DNA of 64,000 nucleotides. Origin: a candidate division BRC1 bacterium HGW-BRC1-1. Its GTDB lineage: Bacteria; Sumerlaeota; Sumerlaeia; Sumerlaeales; Sumerlaeaceae. Below the pieces are notes generated by a model. The model was not told where the DNA came from, did no database searches, and was given only the letters and a program-made list of their open reading frames with translations. The position numbers and the translations under genes are program-made. The stretch covers positions 1-64,000 of the forward strand of contig PHCB01000004.1 of assembly GCA_002842095.1 (NCBI GenBank), given 5' to 3'. Positions 1-9,544 of this stretch are shown in pieces; the first letter of the stretch is position 1, and each line of letters starts with the position of its first letter.

Positions 1-2
1 CC

Positions 3-71
3 GCCGCTGGTATTCTGGCGGGACTGGGTGCCTATCGCCGAGGCGAAACCGGCCCGGCACGCAACGGTTGA
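3..71 (+). CDS. C-terminal end of an upstream gene (partial)
   Basis: Frame 3 is open from the window edge to a TGA at 69-71 and encodes a short tail that starts hydrophobic and ends in basic and polar residues (ending ...YRRGETGPARNG). The TGA overlaps the TTG start of the next gene in a TTGA arrangement, the overlap style used repeatedly in this window. That is the main support for it being a real gene end. Only about 22 residues are visible, so no function can be given. Frame 1 is also open to a TAA at 112-114 and cannot be excluded. Confidence 0.35.
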   Translation, partial: AAGILAGLGAYRRGETGPARNG

Positions 72-2590
72 CTATCCGCCCCCGCCGCAAGTCATCTCTG
101 AACGCCGTGGCTAAACAAAACAAACGTCATTCGATCCCCTCTCGGGCTAAAGAATTGCATCCCGTGGGTGAAATCACTGCACCCCGCGATCTTCCCAGCC
201 CTTGGGCAATCGGACTTTGTCTCGTCTGGGGGTGGCTGCTCTTCCTGCCATCCCTCTCACATCTCGGCAGCGAATACATCGGCAGTACCTCCACCGATAT
301 GGCGCGGCAATATCGCCACTATTTTGCTTTCTTCCTTCGTTCTATTGACCAGGGAATCTGGCCCTCATGGAATCCTTTTAATTTCTGCGGCACCCCTTTT
401 CTCCCCGGCACGGGCTGCGCAGCTTACGATCCCTTCTCTTTCCTTCTGTATCTTTTCGGTGCCCCCCTCGGCGTGAATCTCTCCCTGCTTTTTCACGGGA
501 TGGTTTTGTCAGCCGGAATGTTTTTCTGGTCACGACTGCGCGGATGTTCGAATATCGCGAGCCTTCTGGCTTCCATCGCCGCAACCGGCAGCACGGTTTT
601 TCTCTCCAGATTTTATGCCGGACACTACACCATTGCCACCACCTTGGCGTGGGCTCCCCTCGTTTTTGCTGCGCAGGAGATTGTCTTTCGCCGCGGACTC
701 TCTGCCGCCCCGATCCTGGGCCTTGCCGGTGCGCTCATGTTCTCCGGCGGTCATTCACAATACGTTTATTATGCCGCCCTCCTGCTCAGTCTTGGTGTCG
801 CTGTCCGCTTCATCCTCTTACCATCAACACAACGCGGTGGATGGATCATCCGGACGTTGGGTGCCCATGCCCTTGCGGCCATCATCGCAGCCGGGCTATC
901 CGCCGTCGAACTTCTGCCTCTGCTCGACACAGTCAGATTCTCAGCGCGACGCGCCATTGAAACGCCGGGCTGGATGCGGTTCTTCTCTCTCCCTCCCGAA
1001 AATCTCCTTACGCTTTTTGCGCCCAATCTTTTCGGCAATCCCGAGAACTACTGGGGACGTTGGTTCTGGTGGGAGACTTCCCTCTATATCGGCTTGATCC
1101 CACTCCTGCTTGCAATCGCCGGACTTCGCTCGCGCTTCCGGCGTCCGGCCCTCGACCCAATTCCCGTGCTCGTTATCGGCGCACTCTTCCTCGCCATCGC
1201 CGGCTATATTCCCATAATCAGCCAACTCATTGCCTGGATTCCCGGATGGGCTCTCTTTCGCGGACATGCAAAGATCGCTGCCTTTGCGTTGCTGATGCTC
1301 AGCGTTCTCGCCGCCCACGGACTTGACGAGGTTCGGAAAAATCCATCCGCTTCACCGGCACGAACCGCGCTCAAGTCAGCTCTCACATTGATGGTCGTGC
1401 TGTTTTTGGGCAACGTTCTTGTGAACATCGACAGATTCGCATTTTCCAGTCACGCCATGGCCGCATGGTTATCTTTGCCCACACAGGCTGCTGAACGCTT
1501 AAACCTGCTACCCCTCGACACCACCGCCAAAATTGTCCGTCAGGCCACGCTGGAATCCGACAGGGTATCCGTGGCACTGGGAATTGCCCTGTTGCTCTCA
1601 GGCCTGGCTGCAGGCCTGTTTCACCTCTCGGCTTCGACCTCCCTCGCTCGAAAAACACAATTCGCAATTCCCTGCCTGGCCGCCCTTGAATTGATCTTTC
1701 TTTCCTGGTCCTCTCTCAATGTCAGTTTCGCGCCCGACCACGCAATGCCTCCCGCCGGGGTGCAGGCGAGATTCCGCGAACTCAGCCAAAAGGGCCGCAT
1801 GGAGTTTGTGCCCGGAGGCTTCATCAACGCAGGCATGTCAATGGCCGTCCCGATGGTCGGCGGCAATGATGTCAACGTCCCCCGGTTCTATAATACTTAT
1901 GTGAACGCCCTTTTTGGCACCCCCGATGGGACACCGAACCTCGATGTCTCCGTGCGAGACAACACTCCTTTGCTGGATGCCGCTGCCCTGAAATTTATCG
2001 TCATGCCAAACAGAGCCCAGGCCGCGGCCATTCCCGACATGACTCTCTTTGAGACCACCCCGGAAATAAACATCTACGAACGCACCTCGGCCCTCCCCCC
2101 GGCCAGCGTGGTGTCTCGCGCGCGAAACATTGGGAACACAGAAAAGGAAATTCTGGCAGCCCTCAAGCAACCCGTGAACTTCCAGCATGAGGTTCTTCTG
2201 AGCGGCGCTCCACCCCAGCCCATCGAATCCACCGCACCAGCAGAAAGCGCAACGCCAGCCCCCATTGAACACCCTGGCACCAACGAGATTCAAGTAACCG
2301 CGCCCCGCCCCGGTTGGTTGGTTCTGGCCAACTCCTACTATCCCCACTGGAAGGCGACCAGCGACAACCAGGCCGTTCCGCTATATCGAGCCAACGGCGC
2401 ATTCATGGCCGTGAAAGCAGATCGTGCCAACCAACAATTTGTCTTTCGCTATCACAACCCGTTTGTCACCGCCGGGCGCTGGATAAGCCTGGTTTCCGCT
2501 CTGACCTTAATAGTGGCCGGTTTGTGGTATTGGTTCCTGCGCCGTCGGAAAGCACAATTAACACCCACACCCCCCCACGCCCCCAACTAA
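68..2590 (+). CDS. YfhO-family polytopic membrane protein
   Basis: This 840-residue protein has many hydrophobic segments from about residue 48 to 540, then a soluble region of about 270 residues and a last membrane segment near residues 805-825 followed by an RRRK cytoplasmic tail. This layout and length fit the YfhO family (GT-C-like membrane proteins linked to glycosylation of envelope polymers). The early loop containing STDMARQYRHYF and the late NSYYPHWKA segment, close to the usual 'YYPGW' motif, are typical of the family. The start is TTG at 68, overlapping the upstream stop; a GTG near 107 is the other choice, because the first in-frame ATG falls after the first membrane segment. The sugar substrate cannot be inferred. 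Confidence 0.8.
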   Translation: MTIRPRRKSSLNAVAKQNKRHSIPSRAKELHPVGEITAPRDLPSPWAIGLCLVWGWLLFLPSLSHLGSEYIGSTSTDMARQYRHYFAFFLRSIDQGIWPSWNPFNFCGTPFLPGTGCAAYDPFSFLLYLFGAPLGVNLSLLFHGMVLSAGMFFWSRLRGCSNIASLLASIAATGSTVFLSRFYAGHYTIATTLAWAPLVFAAQEIVFRRGLSAAPILGLAGALMFSGGHSQYVYYAALLLSLGVAVRFILLPSTQRGGWIIRTLGAHALAAIIAAGLSAVELLPLLDTVRFSARRAIETPGWMRFFSLPPENLLTLFAPNLFGNPENYWGRWFWWETSLYIGLIPLLLAIAGLRSRFRRPALDPIPVLVIGALFLAIAGYIPIISQLIAWIPGWALFRGHAKIAAFALLMLSVLAAHGLDEVRKNPSASPARTALKSALTLMVVLFLGNVLVNIDRFAFSSHAMAAWLSLPTQAAERLNLLPLDTTAKIVRQATLESDRVSVALGIALLLSGLAAGLFHLSASTSLARKTQFAIPCLAALELIFLSWSSLNVSFAPDHAMPPAGVQARFRELSQKGRMEFVPGGFINAGMSMAVPMVGGNDVNVPRFYNTYVNALFGTPDGTPNLDVSVRDNTPLLDAAALKFIVMPNRAQAAAIPDMTLFETTPEINIYERTSALPPASVVSRARNIGNTEKEILAALKQPVNFQHEVLLSGAPPQPIESTAPAESATPAPIEHPGTNEIQVTAPRPGWLVLANSYYPHWKATSDNQAVPLYRANGAFMAVKADRANQQFVFRYHNPFVTAGRWISLVSALTLIVAGLWYWFLRRRKAQLTPTPPHAPN

Positions 2591-2702
2591 TGCTTGCCCT
2601 CAACCCTCAGGGCATGAACAGGCTTGACTCGACGAGACTGGCATTTCCAGATACGGCGGTCTTTGCGAACAAAATCAATCTCCCAGCGGCAGGAAAACAG
2701 CT

Positions 2703-3581
2703 ATGGCACGTATGACACGGCAGGAACTGAAGCACGACGAAATGGAAGACCTCGGCCACAAGATGAACGAGTGGTTCGAGCGCAATTCCAACTGGCTCTC
2801 GATCCTGATCATTGTCACAGCCTTGGGATTTGTCGGCTACAAGGGATATGGGTGGTGGCAGCAAAAGGAACATTCGGAAGCAGCCGCTGACCTTCGCTCA
2901 GTTTATACGAACATGAGCGGTGCCCTGAATGCGAAAGAGGAAAAGGATCGCACCGAAGCTTTCACTAAAGCCGTCAGCGAAGCCGAACGCGTTGCTGCAA
3001 CCCGCTCAAGCTCCCCGGTGGGACGCGCCGCCCAACTCGCCCTTGGCAACATTCATTACCAACGCGCAACCAGCTTCGGCATCGCCTCCGCCGATGATTT
3101 CCGCAAGGAACTGAAGAGCGCCGAGGATGCCTTCCAACGTTACATCAGCATGGCCCAAACCGCAGAGGAAAAAGCCGTCGGTCAACTCGCCCTGGGCAAC
3201 GTTCTCGAAAACCAACTGCTCGTGGCCGATGATCCCAAGTCGCTCTCATCCGACGCTGAAAAGGCCTACAAGGAAGCCGCCGACCTTTCACCCGGAACCT
3301 ACGTGGGCAGCGAAGCCGTCCTCGCGCGCGCACGCCTGATTGCCAATCAAGCCGGACGCACCGAGGAAGCCCGCCAGCTTCTCGACGGCATCGCCAAAGC
3401 CCGCAAGCTGCCCGAGGTGAAGCCTGACGACATGCCCCGCCCGGTGAAGACTGCCCAAGGCGGCGAGATTTCCTCCGAAGAGCTGAACAACATCCGCACC
3501 TTCGCAGATTTCAGCATCGCCCACGAAGCCGAGCGCCTGTCCAAAATGCTCAACGCCCTCCCCGGAATTCCACAGAAGTAG
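2703..3581 (+). CDS. Membrane-anchored TPR-like protein (YfgM/TPR_21-like)
   Basis: This 292-residue protein has a basic and acidic cytoplasmic N-terminus, one membrane segment at about residues 36-53, and a long helical region whose repeated Ala/Leu spacing (for example AAQLALGNIHYQRA and AVGQLALGNVLENQ) matches tetratricopeptide repeats. Topology and length resemble the YfgM-type TPR proteins that work near the Sec translocon and outer-membrane chaperones. An AGGA ribosome site lies about 8 bases before the ATG. It follows the YfhO gene by 112 bases on the same strand and may be co-transcribed. The partner protein is unknown. Confidence 0.7.
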   Translation: MARMTRQELKHDEMEDLGHKMNEWFERNSNWLSILIIVTALGFVGYKGYGWWQQKEHSEAAADLRSVYTNMSGALNAKEEKDRTEAFTKAVSEAERVAATRSSSPVGRAAQLALGNIHYQRATSFGIASADDFRKELKSAEDAFQRYISMAQTAEEKAVGQLALGNVLENQLLVADDPKSLSSDAEKAYKEAADLSPGTYVGSEAVLARARLIANQAGRTEEARQLLDGIAKARKLPEVKPDDMPRPVKTAQGGEISSEELNNIRTFADFSIAHEAERLSKMLNALPGIPQK

Positions 3582-3801
3582 TTTTTTTAGCCGGGGCCAC
3601 ATAGGCCTAATCCAAACCGCCGCACCGGTATGGACGATCCGACAGCGCCGCTTTGAATGTGGGACCAGCGCCCCCGCCCGTCGCCGCAATACGCCTGCGC
3701 CCACCACCCGGTTTTTCAGGCAGATGCTTACCGCCGAGAGCGTCAATCTCCCGGTGAACCCTTTTAACAGTCCAGGCAGCATCTGCTATTTGGACTCGCA
3801 C

Positions 3802-3835
3802 CGGCGTGCAACCGGTGTGCAACCGGTGTGCAAGC
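3802..3835. repeat. 11-bp tandem repeat (three units), first copy of a dispersed 34-bp element
   Basis: The unit ACCGGTGTGCA (first copy ACCGGCGTGCA) occurs three times head to tail and is followed by AGC. The same 34-bp block, differing at one base, recurs 43 kb away at 47085-47118. The flanks at the two sites do not match, so the repeat itself is the mobile or conserved unit. Each unit contains the palindrome ACCGGT. Its function is unknown. Confidence 0.75.
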
Positions 3836-3906
3836 ACCCAAAACCCACCATCGGACCCCACCTTGATACTGAATTCCCCGACAATTACCGGGGCTGGGTC
3901 TTATGC

Positions 3907-4043
3907 GGAAACGATATAAAACACCGTTTTTCGATTCGTTTTTCCATGGACCTCTGATTTAAAAAAGGTTCTATTTTTGAATCGTTCGGCTTGTTATGCT
4001 GACGCAAGATCAAGTTTCCGGATTTATTGGGAAACGATCTAAA
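3907..4043 (+). promoter_or_regulatory. Duplicated GGAAACGAT[A/C]TAAA boxes upstream of the methyltransferase
   Basis: The 14-bp sequence GGAAACGATATAAA at 3907-3920 recurs with one change, GGAAACGATCTAAA, at 4030-4043, 123 bp away. The second box ends 52 bases before the methyltransferase start. Partial inverted forms (ATTCGTTTT, AATCGTTC) lie between them in AT-rich DNA. The layout suggests an operator bound at two sites, as often used to time expression of restriction-modification genes. This is inferred from the repeat alone. Confidence 0.35.
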
Positions 4044-4095
4044 CAAGTGTTAGCTCGAAATGAAGTCAAGGAAACCCAAGGAAGCCAATTGCGTC

Positions 4096-5340
4096 ATGGC
4101 AAGAAAATCGCTGAACCAAGGCCTCGGTGCCGCTAAGGCAGCCAAACAGGATGAGTTCTACACCCAATACATCGACATCCAGAAAGAGGTTGAGGCCTAC
4201 CTCGAGTTCGACCCCGACACCTTCCGCGGCAAGATCGTCTACTGCAACTGCGACGACCCCTTCGAAAGCAATTTCTTCAAGTACTTCGCCGCCAACTTCA
4301 ACAAGCTCAGCCTCAAAAGGCTCATCACCACCAGCTACGACGGCTCCCCCATCGCCGGCCAGGGCACCTTGTTCCCCGAATACAACGAGGGGAATGGAAA
4401 GCGCCAGCAGCCCAAGGCGCTCGCTGTCATCGTCGACCATGTAAAAGACGAGGACGGAGATGGTGCTGTGAACATAGATGACGTGAAACTCTTCCTCAAG
4501 CGCAACAAGGCAGCACGGATCGCCTTGAAAGGAGACGGCGAGTACCCCGGGGGCGACTTCCGCAGCGCCGAGTGCATCGCACTCCTGAAAGATGCGGACA
4601 TCGTCGTAACCAACCCGCCCTTCTCCCTCTTCCGAGAATACGTAGCCCAGCTCGTGGAGTGCAAGACCAAGTTCCTGATCATCGGGAACCAGAACGCGAT
4701 CACCTATAAGGAGATCTTCCCACTCATCAAGGACAACAAGCTGTGGCTCGGGGTTCACAACGGTGGAACGAAATGGTTCCAAGTGCAGGAGGACTACGAC
4801 ATCAAGACTGAGTCCCGCAAGAAGATCGTGGACGGCACAAAGTATTTCAGCATGGGAAGCATCATGTGGTTCACGAACCTGGACCATGGCCGCCGCCACC
4901 AGCAGCTGCCCCTCATGACCATGGCCGAGAATTTGAAGTTCAGCAAGAACCTGAATGGCAAGACCGCTTACGACCGGTACGACAACTACGACGCGATCGA
5001 GGTGGGCACCTACAAGGAAATCCCCAGCGACTACGACGGAATGATGGGTGTGCCCATCACCTTTCTCGACAAGTACAACCCCGACCAGTTCGAGATAATC
5101 GGAATCACGAAGACATGGCACGGCGGTGCTAGCAAAACGTACCCAAAGCAAATACAAATAGGAAAGGACGGAACGAAATCCGAGGTAACAAAGCTAAACG
5201 ACGGCCCCGTGCTAAAAGTCTTAAAACCACCGGTCCGTCTAACGTACTACACGGTGGGCGGCATCTTTTACATTCAACTATACGCTAGGGTCCTTATCCG
5301 CCGCCGTCATGCCCAGCTTGGAAAAGGAACGAAAAAGTGA
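4096..5340 (+). CDS. EcoRI-type adenine-specific DNA methyltransferase
   Basis: The 414-residue product resembles the EcoRI-methylase family (N6-adenine DNA methyltransferases). The N-terminal region carries KQDEFYTQ and [15 protein letters not shown], the cofactor-pocket region of this family. The catalytic motif NPPF is at residues 173-176, preceded by DADIVVT. The end, with LYARVLIRR, also fits. ATG 4096 is preferred because AAGGAAG lies about 10 bases upstream; an in-frame ATG at 4060 lacks a ribosome site. The stop overlaps the GTG of the nuclease gene by four bases (GTGA), so the two are translationally coupled. The last 70 codons use CTA, ATA and TTA, which are scarce in the first 340 codons, suggesting a mosaic or transferred gene. 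The recognition sequence cannot be read from the protein. Confidence 0.88.
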   Translation: MARKSLNQGLGAAKAAKQDEFYTQYIDIQKEVEAYLEFDPDTFRGKIVYCNCDDPFESNFFKYFAANFNKLSLKRLITTSYDGSPIAGQGTLFPEYNEGNGKRQQPKALAVIVDHVKDEDGDGAVNIDDVKLFLKRNKAARIALKGDGEYPGGDFRSAECIALLKDADIVVTNPPFSLFREYVAQLVECKTKFLIIGNQNAITYKEIFPLIKDNKLWLGVHNGGTKWFQVQEDYDIKTESRKKIVDGTKYFSMGSIMWFTNLDHGRRHQQLPLMTMAENLKFSKNLNGKTAYDRYDNYDAIEVGTYKEIPSDYDGMMGVPITFLDKYNPDQFEIIGITKTWHGGASKTYPKQIQIGKDGTKSEVTKLNDGPVLKVLKPPVRLTYYTVGGIFYIQLYARVLIRRRHAQLGKGTKK

Positions 5341-6494
5341 AAACCACGCTTAGAACTGACATCACTGTCGCTGGTATTTGCGACGGATTTGTTTTCAACC
5401 AATCGGAGTGGAAGGGGCTTTTCGGGCTGGGCGGAAAGCTCACCATCCAGCCGGAGTATCAGCGGGCCTATATTTACGAGGGCAATAGGGAATCGGCGGT
5501 CATCGAGTCTCTACTGAAGGGTTATCCACTTGGGCTGATCTACTTCAATACGGTCGGCGAAGACAAGTTCGAGGTATTGGACGGACAGCAACGGATCACC
5601 AGTATCGGACGGTTCGTTACGAACAAGTTCGCGATCATGGATAAGGACAATCCGCAATACTTTGATAGCCTGCCCGCCGATCAACAATCCAAGATTCGGG
5701 GCTCGAAATTGCTGATCTACGAGTGCGAGGGCACGGAAACCGAGATCAAGCAGTGGTTCGAAACCATCAACATAGCAGGTGTGCCTCTCAGACCCCAGGA
5801 GCTTTTGAACGCCATCTACTCCGGGCCGTTCGTGACGCTTGCGAAGGCTGAGTTCAGCAACACCCAAAACGCGAACATCCAGAAGTGGAAGGCATACATC
5901 AAGGGCAGCGCCAACCGGCAGGAGTATCTGGAACGGGCGCTGGACTGGGTGAGCAAGGGCGACATCGGCAGCTACATGAGCGCTCATCGCAACGACAGCA
6001 GCATCAAGGAGTTGAAAACCTACTTCAATAGCGTAATCGACTGGGTTTCTACCGTGTTTGTTGAAACTCCGACAGAAATGAAGGGATTGGAGTGGGGCAG
6101 GCTGTACGAGGAGCATCACGGCAAGTCCTACGATCCGAAGAAGATGTCGGTCGATGTGAGAAAACTCTCCGCCGATGACTACGTGAAGAGCCGAAAGGGA
6201 GTTTTCGAGTATCTATTAGGCGGCTCGGTCGATACGAAGTTGCTGGACGTTCGGGTGTTCGAGGCTGCGGTAAAGCGGGCCACATACGCTAAGCAGACAC
6301 AAACGGCCGAGGGCAAGGGCGAGTCCAACTGTCCCCATTGTGTGATCGGGCACAGCGCGAACAAGAACAGAATCTATAATTTCGACGAAATGGAGGCCGA
6401 CCACGTTTCCGCATGGAGCAAGGGCGGCGAAAGCTCGGCCAAGAACTGCCAGATGCTCTGCACTTCCCACAATCGGTCCAAAGGCAATCGATAA
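5337..6494 (+). CDS. DUF262-HNH nuclease, partner of the methyltransferase
   Basis: This 385-residue protein has an N-terminal DUF262 (GmrS/ParB-like) domain with the diagnostic DGQQR motif at residues 82-86, after PEYQR near residue 40. A helical middle follows, then a C-terminal HNH endonuclease. The HNH metal site reads ADH (H356), N370 and H378, with zinc-ribbon cysteines C332/C335 and C371/C375. DUF262 proteins such as GmrSD are nucleotide-dependent nucleases attacking foreign or modified DNA. Overlap with the methyltransferase gene suggests a two-gene defence module in which the methylase protects self DNA. It could instead be a modification-dependent nuclease. GTG is the start. No specificity subunit is nearby. 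Confidence 0.85.
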   Translation: MKTTLRTDITVAGICDGFVFNQSEWKGLFGLGGKLTIQPEYQRAYIYEGNRESAVIESLLKGYPLGLIYFNTVGEDKFEVLDGQQRITSIGRFVTNKFAIMDKDNPQYFDSLPADQQSKIRGSKLLIYECEGTETEIKQWFETINIAGVPLRPQELLNAIYSGPFVTLAKAEFSNTQNANIQKWKAYIKGSANRQEYLERALDWVSKGDIGSYMSAHRNDSSIKELKTYFNSVIDWVSTVFVETPTEMKGLEWGRLYEEHHGKSYDPKKMSVDVRKLSADDYVKSRKGVFEYLLGGSVDTKLLDVRVFEAAVKRATYAKQTQTAEGKGESNCPHCVIGHSANKNRIYNFDEMEADHVSAWSKGGESSAKNCQMLCTSHNRSKGNR

Positions 6495-6588
6495 ATTCGC
6501 CGTACCAATGCCCGGCGCGGAAGCCGAGTGAATCGAGTGTCAGGCTACGCGTTAGCCAACTCAACCCAGAACCCCGGAAGGATTTATC

Positions 6589-7314
6589 GTGGAACCCTAT
6601 GTGACGGCCGATAACATCGAGGCCAAATCCCTGGAGTGGTTGAAGCAGATCCGTCCCTACAATCAGCACAAAATGCAGCTCAACGCCAAGGCGAGCGCCC
6701 TGCTGGTGGTTGACATGCAGCGGTTCTTTCTCGATGCGGAATCTCCCACGTTCACGTGTGGTGGGATGGCGATCATCCCCACGGTGAAGCGCCTCATCGA
6801 TGCCTTTCGCCGGGCGAACCGTCCTGTGATTTTCACCCGGCACGTTCACCATCCCAACGATCTCGACAGCGGCATCATGGGATGGTGGTGGGAAGGCAAG
6901 TGCATCGAAGGCAGCCCGGAGAGCGAGATCCATCCCGAGCTGACTCCGTTGCCGGGCGATAAAGTCATCTTCAAGCACCGCTACTCTGCCTTCTATAACA
7001 CGGACCTCGAGACCGTGCTGCGCTGCCTGAAGGTGGAGGACATCGTTGTTTCGGGCATCATGACCAACATGTGCTGCGAGTCGACGGCGCGGGACGCATA
7101 TCACCGCGACTACCGGGTGTTCCTGCCGGCAGACGGAACGGGATCGGTCAAAGAGGAGATGCACCTCGCGAGCCTGCTGAACCTCGCGTTCGGTTTTGCT
7201 TACGTGACAACCGGCGACGCAATTGCGGCTCAGTTAACCAGCGAGTTAGCCTCTGACATAGGCACTCAGTTGGATGCATCCGCGCCACCATCACCGCCAT
7301 CCTTCACACGTTAA
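6589..7314 (+). CDS. Isochorismatase-family cysteine hydrolase
   Basis: The 241-residue protein has the cysteine hydrolase triad of the isochorismatase superfamily: D42 in LLVVDMQ, K129 in FKHRYSAF and C162 in SGIMTNMCCESTARDA. Family members hydrolyse small amides or vinyl ethers such as nicotinamide, N-carbamoyl compounds and isochorismate; the substrate is not evident here. The residue after the catalytic cysteine is another Cys where many relatives have Val. GTG 6589 is the start, with GGAAGGA about 7 bases upstream. It lies 94 bases after the nuclease gene and converges with the O-antigen-ligase-like gene. Its C-terminus is a low-complexity Ser/Pro tail. Confidence 0.85.
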   Translation: MEPYVTADNIEAKSLEWLKQIRPYNQHKMQLNAKASALLVVDMQRFFLDAESPTFTCGGMAIIPTVKRLIDAFRRANRPVIFTRHVHHPNDLDSGIMGWWWEGKCIEGSPESEIHPELTPLPGDKVIFKHRYSAFYNTDLETVLRCLKVEDIVVSGIMTNMCCESTARDAYHRDYRVFLPADGTGSVKEEMHLASLLNLAFGFAYVTTGDAIAAQLTSELASDIGTQLDASAPPSPPSFTR

Positions 7315-7369
7315 AAACGATTCGTCTTCTCTCTGATTCACACTCTGCAAAATATCACATCCGCAGCGA

Positions 7370-9544
7370 CTATATCCCCGTGGTGCCTGACGCCTCTGCG
7401 GTTGTGGATGTTTCTCCCGCCGCTTTCACCGGCGTGGCCTTAGTGCCCCGTGTTATTTCTCGCGGCCGGGCCTTTTGTTGGGCCACTATCAACTGGCGGC
7501 GGATAAACCACACCTGCTTATCCACGCCCGCAGTCCGGCCCTCGTGGGCCAGATACCAATTCGCCACTTCCAGACCATTGTCCCAGTTCTTTGACTCTCT
7601 GGCCGACTCCATCATAGGAACAACCGCGGGTCGCGCGGTTTCCTGGTCTATGGTAAAGGCCTTCCAGAGCGCAGGAAATGCCCGGGCATGCTCGCCCTTT
7701 GCATGATGAAGCAACCCTTCGTTCATCCACGCTTGAATGTTATTGGGCGAAAGGCGCTGCGCGTTTTGAAACTGCGTGACCGCCTCTTCATACACACCCT
7801 TTTGGGCCAGCACGCTCCCCAGCATATTATACGCAGAAGATAAACTCGGGTCAAACTGCAACCATCGCCGGATTATCGCCTCCGCTTCCTGCGTGCGATT
7901 CACCGACACGAGAAATGTGGAAAGCATCTCCAGCACGTCGCGATCATTCGGGAATGCCACCGCCGCTCGGCTCAGGAATTCGAACTCGCGGGCAGGGTCG
8001 CGCAACTGTTTCGCTTCCCACGCTTGTCTGAGCAACGCCTTCGAAACCAGATTCTTCTGCCAGAGGAAAGACGTTGCCGTGGTGGCGGCCAGCGCTGTGA
8101 GAACCGCCAGGGCCATCCCCATATTTCGAATGAACCGCCCCGCTGGTTGCGCAACCCAACCCATGGCACCCAACGGTGGCGCCCCTCCCGAGGTGGCGAT
8201 TGCCAAACCCGCAAGGCTCCATATCAAGGGGGCCGTGGCCGGAGTATGCAGCGGAAAATCGACAAACGTCATCACACCGCCAGAAATGAGAGCCCCCGCA
8301 ATCCCCCTTTCCAAGGCGCTCCCATAAATCAGTTTTCCGCAGCTCCACAAAACAACTCCGCTCACCATAAGCAGAAGTACCAATCCCACCACACCCGTCT
8401 CGGCGGCCGTATCCAGCCACTCATTGTGGGCACGGTTGACCCGTTCATTGCCCTCAATATTCTGCTGCGCAACGAGCAGCCCGCGGCCCTGGGTGAGAGG
8501 GATCGCAATGTCAAAATTCCCGTAGCCGAAACCCGTCACCGGCCTCTGGAGCACCAGTTTGGCGGAATCACGATAGATGTTTTTGCGATATGTCGTGCTG
8601 ACCCACTGGGCTGATCCCGGACGCAAAACGAATCGATCCATCAAACCGGACTGATAGGCTCCCGCCGCGAGAATGCCCGCAAGAATTACCGAGGCCAGAG
8701 CCCAACGGCCGATCTGCTTCCAATCACGCCTCGGACTCCTGATCAGATGGCGCGCGGCCACCGCCACGCCCACAATCAAAAGCGCCGCCACAAACCCGAG
8801 GGCACCGGCGCGTCCCTGCGTGGCGATCAGGCAGGCCACGCCCACAGATGCGCTGACCAAAATAAAAACGCGCCGCATCCCCTGCCACGCAAACGCGCCA
8901 AACAATAACAGAGGGGCTGCCACAGCCATATATTGCGCGGTGAAAACACCGTTACCAAAGGTCGAAACCACAAACTTTCCCTGATACTTCGTCGCCTCAC
9001 TGCTCAGTCCGACCAACGACAACAGTTGAAAACCCATCCGCTGCACCAGACCGTAGGTTCCCGCCAAAGCCGTTACCACCGCTACCACCACGACCACTTT
9101 GCGGGTGAAAACCAACGCATCCATTTTGAGTCGCAACAAACCGATACAAAATAAACCCGCGCACCCGGCCAGAAACGCCACCCACTTCAGCCCCAGCTCA
9201 CGGTTATAAGCCCACGTTTGGGAAAATAAAGCCCAGACCGCAAATAACAGGAGGGCCCAAAGCGCCAGCGACCCTCGACGGTGAAATAGCGCCGAGGGCC
9301 TCGCCAACGCAATAGCCACCGCCGGCACCATCCCCAGTCCCGCCGCTCCCAAAGCGACCACCGGAAACTTCACGTCGCCGAAAGCGTTCAAGACCTTCAC
9401 CGAAAACAGCAGAGGGGCCACACCCAGAACCAGAAGCACCAACGTGTCGGCAAAGCGCCCAAACGTTCCGCGTCCCCAGCCATTATGAAGCTCCTGCTCC
9501 GGGGTCACTCTTGAGTTTGCGGAAGTTCTGTGGTAAAATTTCAT
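7370..9544 (-). CDS. O-antigen ligase/polymerase-like membrane protein with C-terminal TPR
   Basis: From the ATG at 9544 the protein is about 724 residues. The first 500 hold around a dozen hydrophobic segments with a large loop containing GFGYGNFD and NRAHNEWLDTAAETGVVGL, the hallmark of the Wzy_C domain of O-antigen ligases and polymerases. After the last membrane segment come TPR-like repeats (for example AYNMLGSVLAQKGVYEEAVTQFQNAQ). Such proteins ligate or polymerise lipid-linked glycans at the periplasmic face of the inner membrane. The frame stays open another 64 codons upstream, but that stretch is unlike the family and has no membrane segment. The tail is a Thr/Ala-rich low-complexity stretch. 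Confidence 0.85.
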   Translation of the reverse strand: MKFYHRTSANSRVTPEQELHNGWGRGTFGRFADTLVLLVLGVAPLLFSVKVLNAFGDVKFPVVALGAAGLGMVPAVAIALARPSALFHRRGSLALWALLLFAVWALFSQTWAYNRELGLKWVAFLAGCAGLFCIGLLRLKMDALVFTRKVVVVVAVVTALAGTYGLVQRMGFQLLSLVGLSSEATKYQGKFVVSTFGNGVFTAQYMAVAAPLLLFGAFAWQGMRRVFILVSASVGVACLIATQGRAGALGFVAALLIVGVAVAARHLIRSPRRDWKQIGRWALASVILAGILAAGAYQSGLMDRFVLRPGSAQWVSTTYRKNIYRDSAKLVLQRPVTGFGYGNFDIAIPLTQGRGLLVAQQNIEGNERVNRAHNEWLDTAAETGVVGLVLLLMVSGVVLWSCGKLIYGSALERGIAGALISGGVMTFVDFPLHTPATAPLIWSLAGLAIATSGGAPPLGAMGWVAQPAGRFIRNMGMALAVLTALAATTATSFLWQKNLVSKALLRQAWEAKQLRDPAREFEFLSRAAVAFPNDRDVLEMLSTFLVSVNRTQEAEAIIRRWLQFDPSLSSAYNMLGSVLAQKGVYEEAVTQFQNAQRLSPNNIQAWMNEGLLHHAKGEHARAFPALWKAFTIDQETARPAVVPMMESARESKNWDNGLEVANWYLAHEGRTAGVDKQVWFIRRQLIVAQQKARPREITRGTKATPVKAAGETSTTAEASGTTGI

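Larger units (their letters stand above)
3582..4095. other. Non-coding leader before the methyltransferase island
   Basis: No convincing gene is present in this stretch. It begins with a T-rich run just after the TPR gene stop. It then holds an 11-bp tandem repeat (3802-3835), a short CCCCG/CGGGG hairpin near 3877-3894, and an AT-rich section from about 3900 onward with a duplicated GGAAACGAT box. The AT-rich part is the likely promoter and control region of the methyltransferase/nuclease pair, but no well-spaced -35/-10 pair stands out. Confidence 0.6.

Noticed and set aside
3802-3835. The 11-bp repeat considered as a CRISPR or plasmid iteron array
   Set aside because: Only three contiguous units at each site, with no spacers and no replication gene nearby; treated as a dispersed repeat.
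4066-5157. A 363-codon minus-strand frame across the methyltransferase
   Set aside because: It opposes a clear methylase with NPPF and shows no family pattern.
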